Source: an uncultured Synechococcaceae cyanobacterium
GTDB taxonomy: Bacteria; Cyanobacteriota; Cyanobacteriia; PCC-6307; Cyanobiaceae
DNA length: 64,000 bases
Assembly (NCBI GenBank): GCA_902634405.1
Contig: CACPJY010000005.1
Location: 1 to 64,000, forward strand
Reading direction: 5' to 3'
Positions 57,126-64,000 of this stretch are shown piece after piece. Below the pieces are notes generated by a model, which worked only from the letters and a program-made list of their open reading frames with translations, had not been told where the DNA came from and did not search any database. Numbering within the stretch: the stretch's first letter is position 1; every line of letters starts with the position of its first letter. A program made the translations under genes and the position numbers.

Positions 57126-58240
57126 CAAGCCGACCCCAAAATCATTTGACGGATTGCATCGCGATTCCCTACAAGTGGTTTATGCCGATAGGCCTGCTGA
57201 ATCAAACAATATTTCTGAGGGTTTTCAAGCCAGTCAAGGATCAGCACTAATAGGCTTGAAGGGCTATCTATTGAGATATCAATACCCCTAGCATGAAAAT
57301 ATCTCCTTGCTAAGAGTTCTTGCGGCATTGTGCTCCCAAATCCATTGAAAATTAGGACGCATCCTGCAGCAAGAGCTTCGGTTGCCGTCCTTGCACCAGG
57401 TCTTGCAACCATCGCCCATGCTTCTTTATAAATCTCGGCCATTTCTTTTGGTCCTTGAAACCCAAGAGCATTAACAGATAGCTCTGGGTGAAGATTAATC
57501 CATTCTTGTAATTGTTCCTTAGTACGTTTTCTTCGGCCGCAGAGAGCTACTATGCGGATTCGACCAGTGAGGGGTAATAAAGCATTAAGTAACTCCACAT
57601 GGTTATTGGATCCATTTGCTCCAGCACCAAGTACCAATAGAGGTTTTTGTGGCTCTGTTGGCTCTTGGAAGTTTTCTATTACTTTTTCAAAGGATGGTTC
57701 AAATAAAGGGCCCAGCACAGAAATTTGTTTACGTTGATAGCCCCTTTGAGCAACCTCTTTAGCTACTTCAGGTGTTATTGCCCAAAAAGTATCTGCTTTG
57801 CGGCTGACCCAATTACGACTAAATCCAAATCCACCATCTAGTTCAGTGCAGCAAGTAATACATCTAAGCGATGGGCCAACAATTCTTTTTGCGAGATCAA
57901 AATGACCTCTATTAATGTGCGGATGAGTAGAGATAATGACCTCAGGCTTGAATTGCCTTAACAACTTTATTAAATAATTTCGGCCAAAAATAACTGTTCC
58001 AGGTTTCACTATGTCTTCAAATTCAACTATTCGCCAATAAAGCTGATGTAACCAAGGCCAATGCTTTTGAATCCAGTTGTAGAGGTTAACGCTTGACCTC
58101 ATTACAAAACTTGCTTTTTCTAGTAAGTGCTCGACTTTTACTACTCCATCTGAATCCCAGTGTTCTAACCAGGCTTTTAAGGAATAAGCAGATGCATCAT
58201 GTGCAGTTCCGCCACTTGAAGTGAAAATCAGGACCCTCAT
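57125..58240 (-). CDS. Glycosyltransferase, MGDG-synthase/MurG-like (GT28 type)
   Basis: 371 residues from the ATG at 58240. The frame continues back to 58402 inside the transporter gene, but the ATG 5 bases after that stop starts the typical VLIFTSSGGTAHDASAYSL loop. This replaces the GGGH loop of MGDG synthases. VIISTHPHINRGHFDLAK, KPLLVLGAGANGSNNHVELL, NALGFQGPKEMAEIYKEAWAM and ARPGARTATEALAAGCVLIF complete a GT-B, GT28-like fold. The acceptor is probably a lipid in the membrane. It ends one base into the PKS start codon, implying translational coupling and a shared pathway. Confidence 0.85.
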   Translation of the reverse strand: MRVLIFTSSGGTAHDASAYSLKAWLEHWDSDGVVKVEHLLEKASFVMRSSVNLYNWIQKHWPWLHQLYWRIVEFEDIVKPGTVIFGRNYLIKLLRQFKPEVIISTHPHINRGHFDLAKRIVGPSLRCITCCTELDGGFGFSRNWVSRKADTFWAITPEVAKEVAQRGYQRKQISVLGPLFEPSFEKVIENFQEPTEPQKPLLVLGAGANGSNNHVELLNALLPLTGRIRIVALCGRRKRTKEQLQEWINLHPELSVNALGFQGPKEMAEIYKEAWAMVARPGARTATEALAAGCVLIFNGFGSTMPQELLARRYFHARGIDISIDSPSSLLVLILDWLENPQKYCLIQQAYRHKPLVGNRDAIRQMILGSA

Positions 58241-58245
58241 AACAA

Positions 58246-59610
58246 TTAAGTATCTGATGCTGTAAATGAAGGGAAGAGACTTCTGCTCTGACTTGCAATT
58301 GCAAGAATGAGTACCCAGCCCATAGCTCCAAGAGCTACAGCTATTGATCGACCACTTCCTTCTCCAAGCGATGATTGAATCCACCAAGGTAAATGCTGCC
58401 ATGACAACCCTGGCTTGATGATTCGATCAACAATTAAGGAGACTGAAAGAAAGGCTAATAACCTAGCTGTCCATTCAAATGAATAACGTATAGCAAAAAC
58501 TTTTGGTAACTCTTTTGCAGGAACTAGTTGAGTCCATGCTTGTTGAATAGAGGACATGACAATTGGTAAGCATGTGCTGAAAGTCAAAACTCCTCCGAAC
58601 CAGAAAATTGGACTTTGTTCAAAGATCTTCAAACCTGCCCCCATTAATATGACTGATTGTATGAAAATTGAAGCTAGCCAAAACTGTTGCCATTTGATTC
58701 CAACTTTTTCCCTCCAGATAACAAAACCAGTCAGGTATCCCAAAGTTGCCATTATTAGCACAGCAGCCATGCGTTGAGTGCCATAAGTTACAGCTACCCA
58801 TGCTGGGAAAAGCACTTCAGTTGCACCATAAGCAAAAGATATTGAAGTACCTATCACAATTGCAACTTGTGCATGAGATAACTTCATCCATAAGTGTTTA
58901 AGAAGATGCCAATACTTGATTGGATTGATCCCTTGCCAGGGTTTTTCATTGTTTGAGTTGTATTTAAACTTTTTAGACCAAGGTGCCTTTAGCACACAAA
59001 ACATAGCAACTAAAAAACTACAAGCATCTATTGTCAAAACACCCCTTAACCCTATCTCCCCTCCCAGCCAACTCCCTAAAAAAGGAGCCATTGTAAGAAT
59101 CAGACTGTCTGTAGATGCAAAAAGGCCATTAGCCCGTACGAGATCTTTTTTATTGGTTATAAGTATAGGAATTAATGTCGAAAAACATAGAATTAAACTG
59201 GCTTCTGACATTGCAGCCAATCCTTGGATTGATAAAATGATTTTTAAATTAGGTTGCCCACCTGGTTTAAGTAATAGTAAAGCAAGTGAAATGGTGCATA
59301 TAGCACCTATTCCATTGGCCATTAGCATTACTTTTTTGCGTGACCATTGGTTTAGTCGATTTGCTATTAGAGGTAGGACTAAAATTCTTGCCAGTTGTAC
59401 AACAATTGCAACTACTGCAAAGTCAGTGAGGCGTTGGGTTCTTGCAAAGAACCAAAGCCCAATTCCATAAAGGCTGGTTTGGGTTCCTAAGTTTGAAACC
59501 AGTTGTGCAAGCCAAAGCCAAAAGAAGGTTTTTTTTGCTTTGAAAGACAGACCCTCTGATTTTGCATAATCAAAAGCAGAGGGTCTGTGGATGGATTGCT
59601 CTGGACTCAT
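58246..59610 (-). CDS. Major facilitator superfamily transporter (MFS_3/EntS-like)
   Basis: 454 residues with about twelve hydrophobic helices. The opening FFWLWLAQLVSNLGTQTSLYGIGLW and QLARILVLPLIANRLNQWSRKKVMLMANGI (cytoplasmic loop 2-3 motif) fit MFS exporters of the EntS group. It probably exports the product of the PKS-glycosyltransferase operon, of which it is the first gene. The next gene starts 5 bases after its stop. Codons 8-21 form a strong inverted repeat in the mRNA, and a second hairpin lies in the leader. Confidence 0.88.
   Translation of the reverse strand: MSPEQSIHRPSAFDYAKSEGLSFKAKKTFFWLWLAQLVSNLGTQTSLYGIGLWFFARTQRLTDFAVVAIVVQLARILVLPLIANRLNQWSRKKVMLMANGIGAICTISLALLLLKPGGQPNLKIILSIQGLAAMSEASLILCFSTLIPILITNKKDLVRANGLFASTDSLILTMAPFLGSWLGGEIGLRGVLTIDACSFLVAMFCVLKAPWSKKFKYNSNNEKPWQGINPIKYWHLLKHLWMKLSHAQVAIVIGTSISFAYGATEVLFPAWVAVTYGTQRMAAVLIMATLGYLTGFVIWREKVGIKWQQFWLASIFIQSVILMGAGLKIFEQSPIFWFGGVLTFSTCLPIVMSSIQQAWTQLVPAKELPKVFAIRYSFEWTARLLAFLSVSLIVDRIIKPGLSWQHLPWWIQSSLGEGSGRSIAVALGAMGWVLILAIASQSRSLFPSFTASDT
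59548..59587 (-). other. Hairpin inside the 5' coding part of the MFS gene
   Basis: Arms 59548-59558 and 59577-59587 pair over 11 bp, one mismatch (59559/59576) follows, then 5 more pairs (59560-59564 with 71-75), and the loop is 59565-59570. It begins 24 bases after the A of the start codon. No T-run follows, so it is not a terminator. It could slow translation of the operon or simply follow from coding constraints. Confidence 0.6.
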
Positions 59611-59638
59611 TTAGAAATTATTGTTATCGACTTGGCTT

Positions 59639-59662
59639 AGCTCCTAATGATTATTGGGAGCT
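59639..59662 (-). promoter_or_regulatory. Leader hairpin upstream of the PKS operon
   Basis: AGCTCCTAAT (59639-59648) and ATTGGGAGCT (59653-59662) form a 10-bp stem with one G:U pair on the plus strand and loop GATT. It lies 28 bases before the transporter ATG, in the 185-base gap to divergent selD. It may be a leader structure of the operon mRNA or an operator. Role is not established. Confidence 0.4.
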
Positions 59663-59795
59663 TTATTGCTTTGTCAGAACCCTCTAAATTGTTTGCAGAT
59701 ATTACTTGCTTGAGGGGAAGGGATGGCGATCTGGGTGACTTGAGAATAAAACACATTTATTTCAAGCAAACTGTTCCTCGCTGATTTGACTTGTT

Positions 59796-61991
59796 ATGGC
59801 GGCTGAGCAAATAGTTCTTGCTGGTGGTGGACATAGTCATGCACTGCTTTTGAGGCGGTGGGCTATGCAACCTAACCTCAGGCCTGAGGGCTTGATAACA
59901 CTCGTAAGTAGGGCCAGCACTACTCTTTATTCGGGAATGGTTCCTGGCTTAATCGCGGGATATTATTCCCGCGACGCAGCTGAGATTGATCTGCGGCAAC
60001 TTGCTCGTAAAAGCGGTGTGGCTTTAGTCGTAGCAGAAATTATTGGTATAGATATTTCTCGTAAAGAGCTTTTATTAGCTGATCGCCCTCCAATTAGTTT
60101 TGAGATATTGAGCCTTGATGTTGGAGCAGAAACAAAGAGTCTCCCTAATGAAAAAGAATTTCGCGATTCTGTCGACTTGATGCCAATTAAGCCCCTTGAA
60201 CCAGCTTTGGATTGGTTGGATCAGCAGGATAAAGAAGACTTTTTGGCAGATAATGTTCCTTTTATGGTCGTAGGTGCTGGATTTGCTGGAGTTGAACTTG
60301 CCTTGTCATTACGCCATCGTTGGCCTTCAAGAAAAATTTCCCTCAGGGCTTATTCTAATCAACCTGATAAAGAGATTAGGGATGCATTATCTAAGGCGTC
60401 AATTTTATTGGATTCATCAGCATCTGATTTAAATGGCCCTACTTTGATCTGTATTGGTAATCAAGCACCAGATTGGATCTTTTCATCAGATTTGCCAATT
60501 GACTTCAATGGAAGGATCCGAACGACAAATACACTTCAGGTGCTTGAGAAGCCATTCATTTTCGCTGCAGGCGATTGTGCAATTAATGAAAGTTCTCCTC
60601 GTCCCCCCTCTGGCGTATGGGCAGTCCGTGCAGCGAAACCTTTGGCTATAAATATTGAGAACTTAGCTCATGATTTGCCTTTATCTAAATGGAAGCCTAG
60701 AAAGCTTTCCCTTCAGTTGCTAGGTGCAAATCAAACTAATAAGTATTCAATTGCCTGGGCTTTTCTGGGTAAATTAAAGTTCGGCCCTAATCCAATTTTA
60801 TGGCAACTCAAAAGATTTTTGGATTTGCGCTTTGTAGAACGATTCTCTAATTTTAATGTCAAAAGAATGTATTCTGAAAAAGATACATTCAATATGGCTT
60901 GTAGAGGATGTGCTTCAAAGTTTCCTGCAAATAATTTAGAAATAGCTCTTCTTGAAGCAGGTTTGAAGACCATTTGTAATAGCCCTGAAGATGCAGTTGA
61001 GATTACTGAAACAAAATCCAATGAGCACTTTTTGCAGAGTGTGGATGGATTCCCTGCACTTGTGGGAGACCCTTGGCTGAATGGCAGGCTGATTGCAATG
61101 CACGCTTGTTCTGACCTTTGGGCTAGAGGGGCCAGGGTGGTTTCTGCACAAGCTATTGTTGTGCTTCCTTTTTTGAAACAAAAGATACAGCAAGAACTCT
61201 TGAAACAAACACTTCTAGGAGTGCAATCAGTTCTTACTCCTCAGGGCGCCAGCCTAGTGGGAGGACATACGTTTGAGGCCCGTAGTCATGCTCCTTCTCC
61301 GCCCAGCTTAGGTTTAGAAGTCTCATTAAGTGTTAATGGTGTAGTCGATTCAGCTAAGGATCCATGGGGGAAGCAAGGACTAAAAGCAGGGGATGCTCTC
61401 TTGATAAGCAGGGCTATCGGAAGTGGAGTGCTTTTTGCTGCAGCTATGCAAGATTCGGTGAACACTCGTTATCTTGATGCTGCGTTGGAAAAAATGTCTG
61501 AAGGTCAGTATTCATCCTTTCAAGATTTAATTAGCCTTAATGAAACTTCTTATAACCTTCCCTCGATTCATGCATGTACTGACATAACTGGCTTTGGCTT
61601 ATTAGGGCATCTTGGTGAAATGATTAAGGCAACAAATACATCAATAGATAATGTCGGGACAGGGTCTCAAGTCACTATTAGCATCAACTTGGAGTCAATA
61701 CCTATTTTAGAAGGCGCGTTTGAATTGCTAAAAGAGGGATTTAGGAGCACACTTGCTCCCTCTAATCAAAGTTCATGGAAACTGCTTAAATCAAATGGGG
61801 CTGATCCCCCCCTGATTAAATTAAATATGGGAAGTTGTTTTTTTGGAAGCGTTACATACAATGCAATGTTGGAATTGCTTATTGATCCGCAAACTTGCGG
61901 GCCTTTACTTGTTTCTTGCTCACCTTCAATGGCAGTTAAATTATCAAACAAAGGGAAATGGTGTCAAATAGGTAATGTTTATTGTGCTTGA
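59796..61991 (+). CDS. selD: Selenophosphate synthetase fused to an FAD/NAD(P)-dependent oxidoreductase
   Basis: 731 residues, a two-part protein. Residues 1-360 form a pyridine nucleotide-disulphide oxidoreductase (NDH-2/SQR-like): IVLAGGGHSHALLLRRWAM at the N-terminus, MVVGAGFAGVELALSLRHRW for the second nucleotide, and FIFAAGDCAI. Residues about 365-731 are SelD: CRGCASKF holds the Cys (about 368 or 371) and Lys 374 of the active site, with QSVDGFPALVGDPWLNGRLIAMHACSDLWA and ACTDITGFGLLGHLGEM. It makes selenophosphate from selenide and ATP. The fusion is known from other cyanobacteria. No selA, selB or mnmH is in the window. Confidence 0.93.
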   Translation: MAAEQIVLAGGGHSHALLLRRWAMQPNLRPEGLITLVSRASTTLYSGMVPGLIAGYYSRDAAEIDLRQLARKSGVALVVAEIIGIDISRKELLLADRPPISFEILSLDVGAETKSLPNEKEFRDSVDLMPIKPLEPALDWLDQQDKEDFLADNVPFMVVGAGFAGVELALSLRHRWPSRKISLRAYSNQPDKEIRDALSKASILLDSSASDLNGPTLICIGNQAPDWIFSSDLPIDFNGRIRTTNTLQVLEKPFIFAAGDCAINESSPRPPSGVWAVRAAKPLAINIENLAHDLPLSKWKPRKLSLQLLGANQTNKYSIAWAFLGKLKFGPNPILWQLKRFLDLRFVERFSNFNVKRMYSEKDTFNMACRGCASKFPANNLEIALLEAGLKTICNSPEDAVEITETKSNEHFLQSVDGFPALVGDPWLNGRLIAMHACSDLWARGARVVSAQAIVVLPFLKQKIQQELLKQTLLGVQSVLTPQGASLVGGHTFEARSHAPSPPSLGLEVSLSVNGVVDSAKDPWGKQGLKAGDALLISRAIGSGVLFAAAMQDSVNTRYLDAALEKMSEGQYSSFQDLISLNETSYNLPSIHACTDITGFGLLGHLGEMIKATNTSIDNVGTGSQVTISINLESIPILEGAFELLKEGFRSTLAPSNQSSWKLLKSNGADPPLIKLNMGSCFFGSVTYNAMLELLIDPQTCGPLLVSCSPSMAVKLSNKGKWCQIGNVYCA

Positions 61992-62031
61992 TAAGCTTCA
62001 TTTTAATTCTTGAGCATTTAAAGATTAATAT

Positions 62032-63282
62032 TTAATTTTTGCTGTCAATTTCTATAAATCTTAGGCGTTCAAGCTCTTGGCCTAATTGTGGTCCAGCTTC
62101 CCATCCTTGTTCGAGGAGTGAATTGGCGCTAATAGGGGATGTGATGTGTCTCCATTTACCCCACCAATGCAAAAGTTTAGGCCAGTGTTGTTTCCCTAAG
62201 CAAATAGTTAAAGCAACACTATCAACTCCCCAGGATCCTTTCTCTAAAGCTTGGCACCATTCTGATGGAGCCCATTCTTTGTTGTGTTCTTTTACTTCAC
62301 TTGAATTTAAAAATGTTTGAAGCCTTGTGCTCTCTTGAATCAGGTTTTGTTGCTGCTGGGCTAATTGCAAGCGTTTTGCAAGGGCTAATGGGTTACTTGC
62401 GCCTAATGTTAATGCCGTTAACCGAGATATTTGTAGCCGAGATGCCCATAGGATTCGCCTGACAAGAGTCTTATCAACCTGAAGGTTTTTGTCTAATAAT
62501 GAGAGCGCTCCCCATGTTTGCAAGAGTGCGATTGCTTCCATCCATGGTTCATTATCAAACAATAGTTCTAATTCCATTCTTAATCTGGTTGATAAGGCTG
62601 GAGGTTGTTTAGCTTGCGAGTTCCAAGGCCATTTTTGGATTGCTGATCGCACTTGGAGAAGCGATTTATCACTTAATCTGAGGTTTAATCGTGCTGCATA
62701 ACGAGCCCCCCGGATTACTCTAGTGGGATCATCAACAACACTCTTGGAGTGAAGAAAACGTAATTCTTTTAGCTGTAAGTCATTTAGGCCATTGTGTGGG
62801 TCGATGATTTCCCAAGTATTTAATTCAAGCGCAATTGCATTAATCGTGAAGTCTCTGCGTTTGAGATCTTTCTCGATATGACATGCCTTCACCTTTGGAT
62901 TTGAGCCTGGATAAGAGTACGTCTCTGCTCTTGAGGTAGCTAAATCAATCACGAAACCATCGATGCTCAGTTCTACGGTGTCGTATGACTCATGAACCTT
63001 GCAGCATTTTAAACGGTTAGTATCCACAAATTCACTTAGCCTTGCAGCTAATTTTGTTGCAGACCCTTCGACAACCAGATCTATGTCTTTTGTACTTTGA
63101 TTGAAATTAACTTCTTGATCTCTTAAGAGGAAATCTCTAACCACCCCTCCCACTAAAGCGATACGTGTTATACCCACTTCAATAGCTACTTCTCTTAATA
63201 ATCTCAAAAGTCCCAATGGGATACCTTCAACCTTAGAGAAGGCTTCAGCATTCATCTCAGGCCTGATGCGCTTTATTCTCAT
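62032..63282 (-). CDS. cca: CCA-adding enzyme / poly(A) polymerase family
   Basis: 416 residues. It is a class II nucleotidyltransferase of the tRNA CCA end. The head domain has IALVGGVVRDFLL and KDIDLVVEG (metal Asp pair), then RRDFTINAIALEL and DDPTRVIRGARYAARLNL, all diagnostic. The C-terminal third is variable and long helices dominate. A-adding, CC-adding or full CCA activity cannot be separated by eye. It starts at an ATG at 63282 and is 41 bases after the helicase gene on the same strand. Confidence 0.92.
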   Translation of the reverse strand: MRIKRIRPEMNAEAFSKVEGIPLGLLRLLREVAIEVGITRIALVGGVVRDFLLRDQEVNFNQSTKDIDLVVEGSATKLAARLSEFVDTNRLKCCKVHESYDTVELSIDGFVIDLATSRAETYSYPGSNPKVKACHIEKDLKRRDFTINAIALELNTWEIIDPHNGLNDLQLKELRFLHSKSVVDDPTRVIRGARYAARLNLRLSDKSLLQVRSAIQKWPWNSQAKQPPALSTRLRMELELLFDNEPWMEAIALLQTWGALSLLDKNLQVDKTLVRRILWASRLQISRLTALTLGASNPLALAKRLQLAQQQQNLIQESTRLQTFLNSSEVKEHNKEWAPSEWCQALEKGSWGVDSVALTICLGKQHWPKLLHWWGKWRHITSPISANSLLEQGWEAGPQLGQELERLRFIEIDSKN

Positions 63283-63323
63283 AATTACTTCTCCATGATC
63301 TTTATCCTTGCCTTTAGGGGGAA

Positions 63324-64000
63324 CTAATCAGTGGTATGTGGCTTTATGGGGGCCAAGCGCGGGTCGAGGATTTTGGGCCCCATGCCTGGGAACTTCACAG
63401 CAATGGACATTCTCTCTCCATTGCCAAATGTATGAGTTACGTCACCCACCCCAAAACTTGTATGAACTAGTTTATCTCCAACAGCCCATTTTTTATTTGA
63501 AGTGGGACCAGAATTGCGTTTTCTTACGGCATTGCTTGCCAACCCGGGCTCTCCTCCGAGTTGAACTTTTTGCTGATCTTCACGGTCAACACGAGTAAGT
63601 CGATTTAAGTGCTGACTATGCCGAAGTGCTGCACCACCTCTTCCTGGGATGTCTCCTTGTATGTGTTCATCTGGCAGCTCCCCTAGGAAAAGAGATGGTA
63701 AAGCCGGCTCTCGCATTCCTCCCCATAAACGCCTCTCAGAAGCGTGAAACAGGAATAATTTTTCTTTTGCTCTAGTTACTCCTACATAACATAGTCGCCT
63801 TTCCTCTTCTAAAGATGCAGGATTGTCTAAGGAGCGATAACTAGGGAATAGGCCTTGTTCCATGCCTGCCATTATTACGATTGAAAATTCAAGGCCTTTG
63901 CTGCTATGGAGAGTCATTAGGGTCACCCGTGAACGGGAAGTGTCTTTATTGTCAACGTCACTAGCTAGGGCTGCTGATTCAAGAAACCCTTGTAAATCAC
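63324..64000 (-). CDS. pcrA: ATP-dependent DNA helicase PcrA/UvrD (C-terminal part; gene continues beyond window)
   Basis: Partial: 225 codons from the right window edge (first complete codon at 63998) to the stop at 63324. By hand I extended the reading frame upstream of GTG 63926 with LQGFLESAALASDVDNKD, so that GTG is internal and not the start. Motif V TLMTLHSSKGLEF and motif VI RRLCYVGVTRAKEKLFL belong to superfamily 1A helicases. The tail (WAVGDKLVHTSFGVGDVTHTFG to DPRLAPI) resembles the PcrA C-terminal domain that contacts RNA polymerase. It works in nucleotide excision repair and clearing of transcription conflicts. Confidence 0.95.
   Translation of the reverse strand, partial: DLQGFLESAALASDVDNKDTSRSRVTLMTLHSSKGLEFSIVIMAGMEQGLFPSYRSLDNPASLEEERRLCYVGVTRAKEKLFLFHASERRLWGGMREPALPSLFLGELPDEHIQGDIPGRGGAALRHSQHLNRLTRVDREDQQKVQLGGEPGLASNAVRKRNSGPTSNKKWAVGDKLVHTSFGVGDVTHTFGNGERMSIAVKFPGMGPKILDPRLAPIKPHTTD

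Noticed and set aside
58916-59470. 184-codon plus-strand frame antisense to the MFS gene
   Set aside because: Shadow of a clear twelve-helix transporter; no own motif.
1-64000. tRNA genes, CRISPR arrays, insertion sequences, phage integration sites
   Set aside because: I scanned the intergenic gaps and saw no cloverleaf-like T-loop sequence, no regularly spaced repeats and no transposase or integrase proteins.

Overview
The window is chromosomal DNA of an oxygenic cyanobacterium. It holds photosystem II genes psbE-psbF-psbL-psbJ, the PSII assembly factor ycf48 with a membrane-anchored rubredoxin, magnesium chelatase chlD, and NDH-1 subunits ndhC-ndhK-ndhJ. The compact, moderately AT-rich sequence, short intergenic gaps and frequent TTG/GTG starts suggest a marine picocyanobacterium, most likely a low-light type of Prochlorococcus or a close Synechococcus relative. 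I cannot name the strain. I found no tRNA, rRNA, CRISPR array, transposase or integrase.

Region 1 (1-20.2 kb) is housekeeping sequence: a Cas4/RecB-like nuclease cut by the left edge, a phosphohexomutase, rdgB, a carotenoid oxygenase, hisB, fabI, a thioredoxin-like protein, a DegT aminotransferase, a NUDIX hydrolase, folK (with an irregular start), chlD, an Mla-type ATPase/MlaD pair, yvcK, ndhCKJ, rubredoxin-ycf48-psbEFLJ with a very strong terminator, and mtnP.

Region 2 (20.4-46.2 kb) is a surface-polysaccharide locus, with mtnA and hisS as ordinary genes at or inside its left end. A long minus-strand series encodes UDP-sugar enzymes (UDP-GlcA epimerase, a TviB-type dehydrogenase, a eukaryote-like UDP-glucose dehydrogenase), a PglK-like ABC exporter, four GT4-type glycosyltransferases, an FkbM methyltransferase, two asparagine-synthase-like amidotransferases and an EpsG/Wzy-like polymerase. 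A divergent plus-strand operon encodes a Wza-like export protein, a chain-length (PCP) protein without a kinase, galE and a probable outer-membrane barrel. Together they fit a polymer containing uronic acids that may be amidated and methylated.

Region 3 (46.2-59.7 kb) is the most unusual part. A minus-strand operon runs MFS transporter, MGDG-synthase/MurG-like glycosyltransferase, 2189-residue reducing polyketide synthase, membrane GT2 glycosyltransferase. The synthase has KS, DH, ER, KR, ACP and a terminal thioester reductase, but its acyltransferase core is missing between intact flanking linkers. A cytochrome P450, a membrane alpha/beta-hydrolase-like protein and a membrane-anchored SRPBCC protein lie beside it. 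I infer a pathway for a glycosylated long-chain lipid (fatty aldehyde or alcohol), loosely comparable to heterocyst glycolipid synthesis but in an apparently unicellular organism.

Region 4 (59.8-64 kb) returns to core genes: an oxidoreductase-SelD fusion, the CCA-adding enzyme, and the C-terminal end of a PcrA/UvrD helicase cut by the right edge. Regions 2 and 3 therefore look like accessory DNA set between conserved genes.
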